Assembly (NCBI RefSeq): GCF_029167375.1
Contig: NZ_JARFTP010000007.1
Span: forward strand, 124,001 to 188,000
DNA: 64,000 nt
Origin: Tsukamurella sp. 8F
GTDB taxonomy: Bacteria; Actinomycetota; Actinomycetes; Mycobacteriales; Mycobacteriaceae
Direction of reading: 5' to 3'
The notes beneath the pieces are model-generated. The model searched no databases. It saw nothing but the letters and a program-made list of their open reading frames with translations, and was not told where the DNA came from. Both the position numbers and the translations under genes were made by a program. Positions 9,049 through 17,593 of this stretch are shown one piece after another (the stretch's first letter is position 1; every line of letters begins with the position of its first letter).

Positions 9049-10416
9049 ATGAGCACGTCAACCGATCCCCGCGACACGAGCGCCATTGGGAAGAACCCGA
9101 TCCCGCGCAACCCGACAGGGCAGCTGATCCGAGGCCTGATGGCTATCGTCCAGTCCCCGTTCGTGCAGAAGCGCGGACTCACGGGCCTGGTCAATAAGGC
9201 CGCCTTCGAGGGCACCAAGCACGGATTCAAGGCACTCGGCGCCGCGAACCGCACCTTCAAGAAGGTGGGTAGCGCCGGTAAGCCCCAGCGCCTCACATCG
9301 AGCACGCGGTCGAACTACGACCTCACGCCCGACGAGGACCAGAAGATGATCGTGGACACGATCAAGGACTTCGCGGCAGAGATCCTGCGGCCCGCGGCAC
9401 ACGACGCCGACGAGGCTACGAAGACCCCCGAGGACCTGGGTGCCCGCGCCGCCGAGCTAGGCATCACCCTGATCAACATCCCCGAGGAGCTCGAGGGCGC
9501 CGGCACCGACCGTGGCGTCGTCACGAACGCGCTCGTCGCCGAGGCACTCGCCTACGGCGACATGGGCCTCGCGCTTCCGATCCTCGCCCCGAGCGGCGTC
9601 GCTGTGACGCTCGCGCAATTCGGGTCGGACGGCCAGCAGCGCACGTATCTGCCCGAGTTCGCGGGCGAGAAGGTGCCCCAGGCCTCGGTCGTCATCAGCG
9701 AGCCGACGGCCCTGTTCAACCCGTTCACCCTGGCGACCAAGGCGACTCGCACGCAGGGCGGCTACATCCTCAACGGCGTCAAGTCGCTTGTGCCCGAGGC
9801 CGGTTCGGCAGAGCTGTTCATCGTGGGTGCGGATCTCGAAGGCACGCCCGCCCTGTTCATCGTCGAGTCCGGCACCGAGGGCGTCGTCGTCGAGGGCGAC
9901 CCGAGCATGGGCCTGCGGGCCGCTTCGCTCGGCCGACTGAACCTGAACACCGTCAAGGTTCCCGACGCCGCGCTGCTCGGCGAGGTAGACCGGGACACCG
10001 CCGCCAAGAACTACACCGACGTCGTGCGGCTCGCGCGGCTCGGTTGGTCGGCCCTCGCGCTCGGCACCTCCCGCGCGGTCCTCGATTACGTGACCCCGTA
10101 CGTCAAGGAGCGCGAGGCGTTCGGCGAGCCGATCGCGCACCGTCAGGCGGTCGCGTTCGCGGTGGCCGACATGGCGACCGAGATCGACGGTCTGGAGCTG
10201 CTGGTGTGGCGCGGTGCCGCGCGCGCCGAGCAGGGGCTCTCGTTCGGCCGCGAGGCGGCGCTTGCGCGGCGGTTCGCAACGGACAAGGGCATGAAGATCG
10301 GCCTGGACGGCGTCCAATTGCTCGGCGGCCACGGTTACACCAAGGAGCATCCGGTGGAGCGTTGGTACCGCGACCTGCGGGCCGTCGGCATCGCCGAGGG
10401 CATCGTCGTCCTGTAA
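9049..10416 (+). CDS. fadE24: acyl-CoA dehydrogenase, FadE24-like subunit
   Basis: A 455-residue flavoprotein of the acyl-CoA dehydrogenase family, which oxidises acyl-CoA at C2-C3. The first ~90 residues form an extension common to FadE24 proteins. The ACAD domain follows, with SVVISEPTALFNP in the FAD-binding beta domain and VQLLGGHGYTKEHPVERWYRDLR near the end. The chain stops right after GIAEGIVVL, so the usual final helix is missing, as expected if the partner subunit completes the site. ATG 9049 follows GGTGGAG. The next gene encodes FadE23, 37 bases on; the two probably form an alpha2beta2 enzyme. Confidence 0.85.
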   Translation: MSTSTDPRDTSAIGKNPIPRNPTGQLIRGLMAIVQSPFVQKRGLTGLVNKAAFEGTKHGFKALGAANRTFKKVGSAGKPQRLTSSTRSNYDLTPDEDQKMIVDTIKDFAAEILRPAAHDADEATKTPEDLGARAAELGITLINIPEELEGAGTDRGVVTNALVAEALAYGDMGLALPILAPSGVAVTLAQFGSDGQQRTYLPEFAGEKVPQASVVISEPTALFNPFTLATKATRTQGGYILNGVKSLVPEAGSAELFIVGADLEGTPALFIVESGTEGVVVEGDPSMGLRAASLGRLNLNTVKVPDAALLGEVDRDTAAKNYTDVVRLARLGWSALALGTSRAVLDYVTPYVKEREAFGEPIAHRQAVAFAVADMATEIDGLELLVWRGAARAEQGLSFGREAALARRFATDKGMKIGLDGVQLLGGHGYTKEHPVERWYRDLRAVGIAEGIVVL

Positions 10417-10453
10417 GCCTGCTCATCCCTTCTCACGAAAAGACTTCTCTCTC

Positions 10454-11689
10454 ATGGCAATCAATCTGGAACTGCCCAAGAAGCTCAAGGCGTCGGTCGA
10501 GATGACGCATCAGGCGGCGGCCGAGATCCTGCGGCCGATCGCCCGCAAGTACGACATCGCCGAGCACGAGCCGCCGAAGGAACTCGACACCGCGTCCGCC
10601 CTCTACGACGGCCTGGCCGCAGCGGGACAGGCACCGTCGGGCTCGAGCGGCGATCGCAAGGGCGAGGACCCCGACAAGCCCAAGCCCGTCGTAGACCCCG
10701 CAGCAGGCGCCCGCAACGGCGGCACCATGGAATCGATCATCAACGCGATCGAGATGTGCTGGGGCGACGTCGGTCTCATGCTCGCCTTCCCCTACCAGGG
10801 CCTCGGCAACGCGGCGATCGCCGCAGTCGCCACCGACGAGCAGTTGGAGCGGTTCGGCAAGGTGTGGGCGTCGATGGCGATCACCGAGCCCGGTTTCGGT
10901 TCGGACTCGGCGGCCGTCACCACCACAGCCGTGCGCGACGGCGACGAGTGGGTTCTCAACGGCACCAAGATCTTCGTGACATCGGGCGCCCGTGCCGACC
11001 ACATCGTCGTGTGGGCGACTGTCGACAAGAGCGCGGGACGTGCGGCCATCAAGTCGTTCGTCGTGCCCCGCGACCACCCTGGCGTCACGGTCGCGCGGCT
11101 CGAGCACAAGCTCGGGATCAAGGCGTCCGACACCGCAGAGATCCGCTTCGAGGACTGCCGCATCCCCTTCGACAACATCCTCGGCAGTCCCGAGGTGAAC
11201 GTCGAGAAGGGCTTCGCGGGCGTGATGCAGACCTTCGACAACACGCGGCCCCTGGTTGCCGCCATGGCGATCGGCTGTGCCCGCGGTGCGCTCGAGGAGC
11301 TACGGGACGTACTGGAGGATGCGGGCGTGACCATCGATTACGACGCCCCGGTGAACTCGCAGTCGTACGCCGCCGCAGAGTTCATCCGTCTCGAATCCGA
11401 TTGGGAGGCTGCCTATCAGCTCACCCTGAAGGCGGGATGGATGGCTGACAACAAGATCCCGAACTCGAAGCAGGCGTCCATGGCCAAGGCCAAGGCCGGC
11501 CGTACCGGCTCCGATGTCACGCTCAAGGCCGTGGAGCTGGCAGGCACGGTCGGATACTCGGAGCGCACGCTCATCGAGAAATGGGCCCGCGACTCGAAGA
11601 TCCTGGACATCTTCGAGGGCACGCAGCAGATCCAGCAGCTGATCATCGCTCGGCGCCAGCTGGACCTGAACAGCTCACAGCTGAAGTAG
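10454..11689 (+). CDS. fadE23: acyl-CoA dehydrogenase, FadE23-like subunit
   Basis: A 411-residue acyl-CoA dehydrogenase with a complete core. It has SMAITEPGFGSDSAAVTTTA for FAD and substrate binding, and KILDIFEGTQQIQQLI near the C-terminus, where the Glu matches the catalytic base of medium-chain dehydrogenases. It is co-directional with fadE24 and probably acts with it as a heterotetramer. The natural substrate is not established from sequence; in mycobacteria this pair is known to be induced by isoniazid, which suggests a link to long-chain or envelope lipid turnover. A strong hairpin follows 14 bases after the stop. Confidence 0.88.
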   Translation: MAINLELPKKLKASVEMTHQAAAEILRPIARKYDIAEHEPPKELDTASALYDGLAAAGQAPSGSSGDRKGEDPDKPKPVVDPAAGARNGGTMESIINAIEMCWGDVGLMLAFPYQGLGNAAIAAVATDEQLERFGKVWASMAITEPGFGSDSAAVTTTAVRDGDEWVLNGTKIFVTSGARADHIVVWATVDKSAGRAAIKSFVVPRDHPGVTVARLEHKLGIKASDTAEIRFEDCRIPFDNILGSPEVNVEKGFAGVMQTFDNTRPLVAAMAIGCARGALEELRDVLEDAGVTIDYDAPVNSQSYAAAEFIRLESDWEAAYQLTLKAGWMADNKIPNSKQASMAKAKAGRTGSDVTLKAVELAGTVGYSERTLIEKWARDSKILDIFEGTQQIQQLIIARRQLDLNSSQLK

Positions 11690-11703
11690 AAGCGCTGCGC
11701 CGC

Positions 11704-11736
11704 AACGCCGCCCGGACATGATGTCCGGGCGGCGTT
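11704..11736 (+). terminator. intrinsic-type hairpin after fadE23
   Basis: A perfect 16-bp inverted repeat: AACGCCGCCCGGACAT (11704-11719) with its reverse complement at 11721-11736 around a single base. It begins 14 bases after the fadE23 stop. There is no T-run, as is common for actinobacterial terminators; the sequence continues TTCGTCGTC. Confidence 0.75.
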
Positions 11737-11739
11737 CGT

Positions 11740-12225
11740 CGTCTCCGGAGCTTCTTCCCGGGGGGATTGGAGACAGCCGTGACTTCTGCCATACGAACGG
11801 ATTCGAGTGAGATGACGCACGAATCCACCGTTCCCCCCCAAAGCAGGCCGCACGCAGCGCGGACGCCCGCCGTTCGCGGCAGGACTCGGAACCCACAACC
11901 GACTCGCATCCCCACAGCCGACGGCACGGGCAGCTGGGAGGTGTGCCACAGCGAAGCGGTCACCCTCCCGCCGAGCGGCCCCCGAGGCACACTCGTACGG
12001 CGTTAGGGGCCTCACCGGGGCCGTCGACGAATCCCCGTCGGACGCTGTACGAATCGATGATCCGTCACCGTATCGTGACCTTCAGATGGTGCCGGCCGCC
12101 ACAAAATCGCCGTGTTCTACATCACTTTCCGCTGGTAGGAGGCGTTTCTGGGAAGATGCTACGAATTGGCCGATGACCTGCACATACGCATTTCGCAGCG
12201 CACCGTGACCAAGCTGTTATCAAAA
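11740..12225. other. long intergenic stretch with no recognised gene
   Basis: Between the fadE23 terminator and the structured rpf leader there are about 490 bases in which I find no convincing gene on either strand. The open frames present lack family resemblance, good ribosome-binding sites and the strong third-position GC bias of neighbouring genes. The stretch may hold promoter sequences for the rpf transcript, but I cannot pick one with confidence. Confidence 0.5.
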
Positions 12226-12228
12226 AGT

Positions 12229-12860
<632 letters not shown>

Positions 12861-12889
12861 TAAGCCCGGGCTCTCGCCCAGATCTTCAT

Positions 12890-12935
12890 AACGCCGAGGG
12901 CGGCTGGATCATCCGATCCAGCCGCCCTCGGCGTT
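12890..12935. terminator. perfect 21-bp terminator hairpin after rpf
   Basis: The left arm 12890-12910 and right arm 12915-12935 are exact reverse complements (21 bp) around an ATCC loop. It lies 30 bases after the rpf stop and ~195 bases from the stop of the convergent DoxX gene, so it may serve both directions. The ends AACGCCG/CGGCGTT match those of the fadE23 terminator. Confidence 0.85.
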
Positions 12936-13129
12936 CGTCGCTCGAGTGTCAGGCGGGCACTGTCGCGCGCGGTCACGCCAGTACTGCGCGACCGACGTCG
13001 ACCCGGCCCCGTACGCCGCCGCGCTCATCGAACCGGCGGCAACGACGGGGCGATCGACCCCACCTTTCCAAAGAACTCGAGACAAGCCGTCCCGCGTGCG
13101 GGGCGCGGGACCGCCGCCATCCGAGGACC

Positions 13130-13492
13130 TCACTGCCACGCGGTGGCCAGGCAGGCGGCCGCGCAGGCGGCGACCAGGAGACCGATGTTGAGGGCGATCG
13201 CTCGGTCCCCGCGGCGGAGATGTACGACGATAGCCGCGACCTGCAGAACGACGAATCCCGTTGCTGCGGCCGGCGCAAGCCCGCACGCCAAGCCGGTCAG
13301 TGGCGGCAGGATGAGGCCGACCGCGCCGAGCAGTTCCACAGATCCGATGCCCCGGACCATAGGCATGGGCATGTCGTCCACCCAGGCCATCATCGGCCGC
13401 AACCGTTCTCGACTGCGAAGGACCTTCAGGCCGCCAGCGTAGAGGTAGAACACGGCCAGCAAGCCGCCGACGAACCAATAGGCGATGATCAT
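13130..13492 (-). CDS. DoxX-like small membrane protein
   Basis: A 120-residue four-helix membrane protein of the DoxX/DoxD-like group. The start MIIAYWFVGGLLAVFYLYAGGLKVLRS is the usual first helix with the basic end, and three hydrophobic helices follow. The biochemical role of such short DoxX proteins is unsettled; links to thiol redox control are reported for mycobacterial DoxX. Its ATG overlaps the stop of the upstream cupin gene (ATGA), so it is translationally coupled to it. The LysR regulator encoded divergently probably controls the pair. Confidence 0.8.
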   Translation of the reverse strand: MIIAYWFVGGLLAVFYLYAGGLKVLRSRERLRPMMAWVDDMPMPMVRGIGSVELLGAVGLILPPLTGLACGLAPAAATGFVVLQVAAIVVHLRRGDRAIALNIGLLVAACAAACLATAWQ

Positions 13493-13782
13493 GCCAGCCG
13501 GTCGGTGTCGTGGTCGGGCGCGGGTTCGGTGGCGTATCGACTCATGATCTCGAGGTTCTCCTCGGGAGTCGGCGCGCGGCCATCGCGATGGGCGTCCTGC
13601 AGATCGCGGAAGTACTGCACGTAGTACGAGGGGGTGAAGGTGCTGAGCATCACCGCAGGCTGATCGGTGAGGTTCGCGAAGGTGTGCGGCGCGCCGGGCG
13701 GGACCATCACGAGCGTCCCCGCGGTGACGTCGTGGGCGGTGTCGCCGGATGGTGTCGGTGTGGTCTGGTGGTTCTCGCTCAT
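13489..13782 (-). CDS. half-length cupin-domain protein (probably truncated)
   Basis: 97 residues. The stretch DTAHDVTAGTLVMVPPGAPH followed by TFANLTDQPAVML is the second conserved motif of a cupin barrel, and the STFTPSYYVQYFRDL tail is typical of small quercetinase-like cupins. The first cupin motif, with the metal-binding His and Glu residues, is absent. Only ~25 residues of low-complexity sequence (MSENHQTTPTPSG) precede the remnant and the upstream DNA is non-coding. It is therefore either a truncated gene kept because it is coupled to DoxX, or a pseudogene. The start ATG 13782 is 80 bases from the divergent lysR start. Confidence 0.65.
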   Translation of the reverse strand: MSENHQTTPTPSGDTAHDVTAGTLVMVPPGAPHTFANLTDQPAVMLSTFTPSYYVQYFRDLQDAHRDGRAPTPEENLEIMSRYATEPAPDHDTDRLA

Positions 13783-13836
13783 GTCTCCATAGCACCGTCC
13801 GGAAGCGGGCAGAGTCCAAGATCCGTTGGGTGGCGC

Positions 13837-13855
13837 CGATACCGTGTGAGTATCG
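13837..13855. promoter_or_regulatory. LysR-type box
   Basis: A perfect dyad CGATAC-N7-GTATCG, which includes the T-N11-A core of LysR recognition sites. It ends 7 bases before the lysR ATG and 55 bases upstream of the divergent cupin-DoxX start. This is the normal place for an LTTR site that represses its own gene and activates the divergent one. Confidence 0.7.
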
Positions 13856-13862
13856 TGCCAGC

Positions 13863-14774
13863 ATGGAGCTGCGGACGTTGCGCTATTTCGTCGCCGTGGC
13901 AGAGGAACTGCACTTCGGCCGCGCCGCAGCCCGGCTGCACATGAGCCAGCCACCGCTCAGTCGCGCGATAAGGCGACTGGAGACCGACGTGGGCGCTCAA
14001 CTGTTCCGCCGCTCTTCTACGGGTGTCGCACTCACCCCGCCCGGGGCAGTACTGCTCGAGGAGGCCCGTGCCCTACTCGACCAGACCGACCGGCTACGGC
14101 GGCGCGTGGCCGCTGCCGCCGGCGATGCGAGTATCACCGTCGGCATCCTCGGCGACAACGCCGATTCGCACTGGGCACAGCTGGCCGATACCTATCGCCG
14201 CCTGCACCCCGGCGTCGACATCGGGGTGCGTGGGACGGATTTGACCGATCCCACCTGCGGGCTACGTACCGGGCTGGTCGACGTAGCGCTGACCAGGGCA
14301 CCGTTCGACGAGACCGGCCTCGCGGTAACCGAACTGCGCACCGAACCGGTGGGTGCGCTGCTGCGTACCGACGACCCGCTGGCCCGCCGTCGTCGGCTGA
14401 CGCTGGCCGATCTGTCCCGCCGTCGCTGGTTCCGCTTCCCCGAGGGCACGGACCCACTCTGGCAGTCGTACTGGCATGGCGGCCGTCCCAGACAGGGCCC
14501 GGTCGTGCACACAGTCCAGGAATGCCAGCAGTCCGTGCTGTGGAACGGCACGGTCGGCATGACCCTGCTCGATCACGAACCCCCGGCGGGCCTGACCGTC
14601 CTGCCGGTGATCGACATGCCGCCGAACCGTCGAGTACTCGCGTGGCACACCGGGCGCACGACCCCACGGATCCACTCGTTCGTCGATCTCGCGACAACCA
14701 TTCACCGTGTAACCCCGGCTGGAGCCGCGGCGCTGTCCCATGGTCGCCCAGAGCGGCACTCCGAGAGGCCCTGA
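13863..14774 (+). CDS. LysR-family transcriptional regulator
   Basis: A 303-residue LTTR: winged helix-turn-helix at residues 1-60 (ELRTLRYFVAVAEELHFGRA, SQPPLSRAIRRLE), linker helix, then a two-lobed periplasmic-binding-like effector domain beginning at SITVGILGD. ATG 13863 gives the standard MELRTLRYF start. It faces the cupin-DoxX pair across an 80-base divergent promoter with a clear LysR box. The inducer is unknown. The C-terminal ~20 residues after IHRVTP look like a non-conserved tail. Confidence 0.93.
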   Translation: MELRTLRYFVAVAEELHFGRAAARLHMSQPPLSRAIRRLETDVGAQLFRRSSTGVALTPPGAVLLEEARALLDQTDRLRRRVAAAAGDASITVGILGDNADSHWAQLADTYRRLHPGVDIGVRGTDLTDPTCGLRTGLVDVALTRAPFDETGLAVTELRTEPVGALLRTDDPLARRRRLTLADLSRRRWFRFPEGTDPLWQSYWHGGRPRQGPVVHTVQECQQSVLWNGTVGMTLLDHEPPAGLTVLPVIDMPPNRRVLAWHTGRTTPRIHSFVDLATTIHRVTPAGAAALSHGRPERHSERP

Positions 14775-14978
14775 TTCCGACGTCCGAAACAGGGCGGATG
14801 TTGTACGAGGGTGCCGATTTCGACAGATGAGGTGCGTGAGCTGCAGTCGGCTGCGGGCGCGCGGACGCGCGCGTTCAGTCCGAGGGGCTTGCCCCTGCCG
14901 TGGCGTCAGGGTTTCTACTACGTGTGGGCCGAGATCCGGCCGATCGGGGAATGTCGAAAGCGAGCCGAGGGAGTAGCG

Positions 14979-15698
14979 ATGGGGTGGAGCACCACTGAGG
15001 TAGCACGTCTCGCGGAGGTGAGTGTCCGCGCGGTGCGGTACTACCACGAAGTCGGGCTGTTGCCGATGCCCGAGCGAAAGTCGAACGGGTACAAGTCCTA
15101 TGGGGCGGCACACCTGGTCCGTCTACTGCAGATCCGGCGCCTCACCGCACTCGGGTTCACGCTCGCGCAGATCAAGGAGATCGACTCGGATGGACGCGTA
15201 GCCGAGGAGTTGTTCGACTCGCTCGACGCGGAGATCGCCGACCGGATCGAGCAACTGCAGCGCATCCGTAGGGAGTTGAAGGCGGTTCTCGTCGACGAGG
15301 TACGGGGAGGCGTCCCACCGGGCTTCAGGGTCCCCGAATCCGGTGTCGTGCTGACGGAATCGGATAAGACTGCGCTGTCGGTCATGAACCAGCTACTTCC
15401 AGAGGAGCGCCGAGAGGGATTGAAGGAGTGGCTGAGCACTCCTGGTTCGCACGCGGGCTCTGATGCGGATCCGGACCCCGACGCCGACTTCGAGGCCCTG
15501 CCCGAGGACGCCGACGAGGCGACCCGCGAGGCCCTTGCGGTGCGGATGCTGCCCGCCGCGCGCGTCGCGCGCCGTCGGAGTCCGTCGGCATCGACCCCGC
15601 CCGATACCGCACGCGACATCGGTAAGGCGTTGCGCGACATCTACAACCGCGCGCAGATCGACGTTCTGATCCGCGTCGCGACCGCCCTCGAGTCGTGA
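14979..15698 (+). CDS. MerR-family transcriptional regulator
   Basis: 239 residues. An N-terminal MerR winged helix (STTEVARLAEVSVRAVRYYH, GYKSYGAAHLVRLLQI) and dimerisation coil (EEIADRIEQLQRIRRELKAV-like) are followed by a C-terminal region with an Asp/Glu-rich linker (about residues 165-190) and no cysteine metal site, so a metal sensor is unlikely. ATG 14979 follows GAGGGAG. The preceding ~200 bases hold no gene. It overlaps the next gene, encoding a CPBP protease, by GTGA, so it very probably regulates its own operon. Confidence 0.88.
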   Translation: MGWSTTEVARLAEVSVRAVRYYHEVGLLPMPERKSNGYKSYGAAHLVRLLQIRRLTALGFTLAQIKEIDSDGRVAEELFDSLDAEIADRIEQLQRIRRELKAVLVDEVRGGVPPGFRVPESGVVLTESDKTALSVMNQLLPEERREGLKEWLSTPGSHAGSDADPDPDADFEALPEDADEATREALAVRMLPAARVARRRSPSASTPPDTARDIGKALRDIYNRAQIDVLIRVATALES

Positions 15699-16447
15699 AT
15701 CACAACTCGTCAGAACGGTATCCATCCATGCATGCTCCACCCGCAGTGCCCTCCACGTCGTCGGCCCGCATGTCGGTTCGACGGCCCGGTTGGCCTGAGC
15801 TCGCCATCGGCCTCTGCGTCCTGCTGGTCCTCGAGATCGGCCTGGCCCGTATCGCGTTCTCGATGCACCTCAGCGATACGACACTGGCCGTGTTCATGTC
15901 CGCGCTGTCTGCCGTCGTCGCAGGCGGCGGCTTCGCTGCGGCAGTCCTCCTCCGCATCCGGCGGGCACAAAGTTTCGGCGTGATCCGCACATCGCGCAAC
16001 TGGATCGTCGTCGGGATCGCCGGTGGGATCGCCGTCACGGTCCTCAAGATCCCGGCGACGATGGTCTACACAGCACTGTTCGGGCAGACCACCACCGGCC
16101 AAGAGGGCTGGTCCACAGCCAGTTCCGGCGGAGTGGCCGCCGTGACGGTGTCGTTCCTCCTTCTCGGCGTGCTTACACCGATCGGTGAGGAGCTGTTCTT
16201 CCGCGGCGTCGTCACGACGGTGTTGCTGCGGTATGGAGCGATCGCCGGCGTCTTCGGCAGCACCCTCGTGTTCGCCCTCATGCACGGCAAGCCGCTCCTG
16301 ATGGTCTCAGCAGTCCTCGTCGGGCTGCCCGCAGCGGAGCTTCGCCGAAGGACCGGGTCCGTCTGGCCCGGCATCGCCCTGCACATCACGTTCGATTCGG
16401 TCTCCAGCATCGGCTTGTTCATCATCGTTCCGGCCCTCACTCACTGA
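15695..16447 (+). CDS. CPBP-family intramembrane glutamic protease
   Basis: A polytopic CAAX-protease/bacteriocin-processing (CPBP, ABI) protein of 250 residues. The catalytic motif EELFFRG is in the middle helix, with a conserved His in FALMHGKPL and a second in LHITFDSVSS, as in Rce1-type enzymes. GTG 15695 overlaps the merR stop (GTGA); ATG 15728 is a reasonable alternative. Family members cut prenylated or membrane substrates, process bacteriocin-like peptides, or give self-immunity. The substrate here is unknown, but the gene 11 bases downstream encodes an unrecognised protein that could be a partner. Confidence 0.87.
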   Translation: MNHNSSERYPSMHAPPAVPSTSSARMSVRRPGWPELAIGLCVLLVLEIGLARIAFSMHLSDTTLAVFMSALSAVVAGGGFAAAVLLRIRRAQSFGVIRTSRNWIVVGIAGGIAVTVLKIPATMVYTALFGQTTTGQEGWSTASSGGVAAVTVSFLLLGVLTPIGEELFFRGVVTTVLLRYGAIAGVFGSTLVFALMHGKPLLMVSAVLVGLPAAELRRRTGSVWPGIALHITFDSVSSIGLFIIVPALTH

Positions 16448-16458
16448 TAGGAGCACCC

Positions 16459-16908
16459 ATGACCCTCGACATGACCGCCCGCCGCGCGGGCCTCGATTTC
16501 GAGATCGAAACCGCGCGTGGCGGTCTCGGCCGAGTCACCTCCCGCTTCCTGCGGTCTGGGGGCACCCTCGCACGCGGCGTCACGAGCTACGAGTTCACGC
16601 GCTCGAGGTCGGCCACGTCTCTCCGCAGCGGCACCGGCGCCGTTACCGCGATCAGGACCGGTATCGGCGCCTGGACCATCGACGCACCCGGCGGTCCCTA
16701 CCGCCTGCGGCAGGGCCGAGGTCTGGCACCCTCCGAACTGACCTCCCCTGACGGCGCTACCGTCGCGACGGTAGTCCGGTCGGGCGTTGCCAGGAGGTCT
16801 CTGACCGTCAGCTCCGAGTCGGTCGGTGAGCCGGTTGCGCTCCTGGCCCTCCTCACTGTTCTCGCTCGCCGCCGCAGGAAGGCCCGCGTCGTCTCGGCCG
16901 TGAGATAG
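16459..16908 (+). CDS. conserved-looking protein of unknown function, downstream of CPBP protease
   Basis: 149 residues with a good ribosome-binding site (TAGGAGC) before ATG 16459. The sequence is rich in short beta-strand patterns (FEIETARGGLGRVTS, YEFTRSRSATSLRSG, AVTAIRTGIGAWTI) and reads like an antiparallel beta barrel or LURP/tubby-like scramblase fold, though I cannot confirm that. It ends with a short hydrophobic helix and a strongly basic tail (ALLTVLARRRRKARV), which might sit on the membrane. It is third in the merR-CPBP operon. No catalytic residues are recognised. Confidence 0.72.
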   Translation: MTLDMTARRAGLDFEIETARGGLGRVTSRFLRSGGTLARGVTSYEFTRSRSATSLRSGTGAVTAIRTGIGAWTIDAPGGPYRLRQGRGLAPSELTSPDGATVATVVRSGVARRSLTVSSESVGEPVALLALLTVLARRRRKARVVSAVR

Positions 16909-16957
16909 GCGATACGAGGGCCTCGGGCACGCGACGGGCTTGTTCACCGTCGAGTTC

Positions 16958-16985
16958 ACTGGAGACTGGAGACTGGAGACTGGAG
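16958..16985 (+). repeat. 7-bp tandem repeat (ACTGGAG x4)
   Basis: Four perfect copies of ACTGGAG at 16958-16985, followed by a degenerate ACTGAG. It lies in the 210-base gap between the unknown operon gene and the DUF985 cupin gene, and is not part of any gene. Such short arrays vary by strand slippage. A 14-bp perfect palindrome GTGCCGGCCGGCAC lies further on at 17031-17044. Confidence 0.85.
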
Positions 16986-17118
16986 ACTGAGCGGTTGGTG
17001 CGACCGGGCGTCCGTCGCACTCGTGGCCACGTGCCGGCCGGCACGATGTCAGCTCGCTAAACGAGCCCCGCTCCTGGCGCGCGAGAGCACGAAGAGATCG
17101 AGAACAGAGGAGAGCATT

Positions 17119-17523
17119 GTGGTCAGACCGGCATTGGCCGTCGCGCTCGACCTAGAGCCGCATCCCGAGGGCGGCTGGTTTCGGGAAACCTGGCGCAGCC
17201 CGATGGAATTTGATCCCGAGGGGTACGACGGGAAGCGATCAGTGGCGACCGCGATTCACTTCTTGTTGATGCCGGGCGATGAATCCGCACCGCACGCGGT
17301 GCGTTCGGATGAGCTCTGGCTGTGGCATCGAGGCGGTCCGCTACTGCTGAACATCGGGAGTGAGGAGATCACGCTGGGTCCGGATGTGGAGCGCGGACAG
17401 CGGTTGCAGGCCGTGGTGCCCGGCGGGGTCGTCCAGTCCGCTCGGCCAGGCGCTGACGAGTACGTGCTCGTCAGTTGCATCGTTGCGCCCGGTTTCGACT
17501 TCGCCGATTTCCGCTTCGACTGA
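17119..17523 (+). CDS. DUF985-type cupin protein
   Basis: A 134-residue single-domain cupin of the DUF985 group. The family signature is clear: LEPHPEGGWFRETWRS near the N-terminus, ATAIHFLLMPGDESAPHAVRSDE, WLWHRGGPLLL, and VVPGGVVQSARPG. Substrate and reaction are unknown. GTG 17119 is preceded by GAGGAGAG with good spacing. It stands alone, with a 70-base convergent gap to the LLM oxidoreductase gene. Confidence 0.85.
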   Translation: MVRPALAVALDLEPHPEGGWFRETWRSPMEFDPEGYDGKRSVATAIHFLLMPGDESAPHAVRSDELWLWHRGGPLLLNIGSEEITLGPDVERGQRLQAVVPGGVVQSARPGADEYVLVSCIVAPGFDFADFRFD

Positions 17524-17593
17524 GATCACCTACCCCCTTCCTCCGCAGATACCTCCACGCCTGGACACCGGCCACCCTGCCGATCCGTCCGGG

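Noticed and set aside
12919-13037. Short coding-like stretch on the minus strand (starting MSAAAYGAGSTSVAQYW) after DoxX
   Set aside because: Codon bias looks coding for ~40 codons, but there is no ribosome-binding site, no known family, and it runs into the perfect terminator hairpin; at most a gene remnant.
15695-16908. CPBP gene plus neighbour as a bacteriocin cluster
   Set aside because: No small precursor peptide, ABC exporter or modification enzyme is adjacent; the label would rest on the protease family alone.
16958-16985. Possible CRISPR-like repeat
   Set aside because: Units are 7 bases and directly adjacent, with no spacers and no cas genes anywhere in the window.
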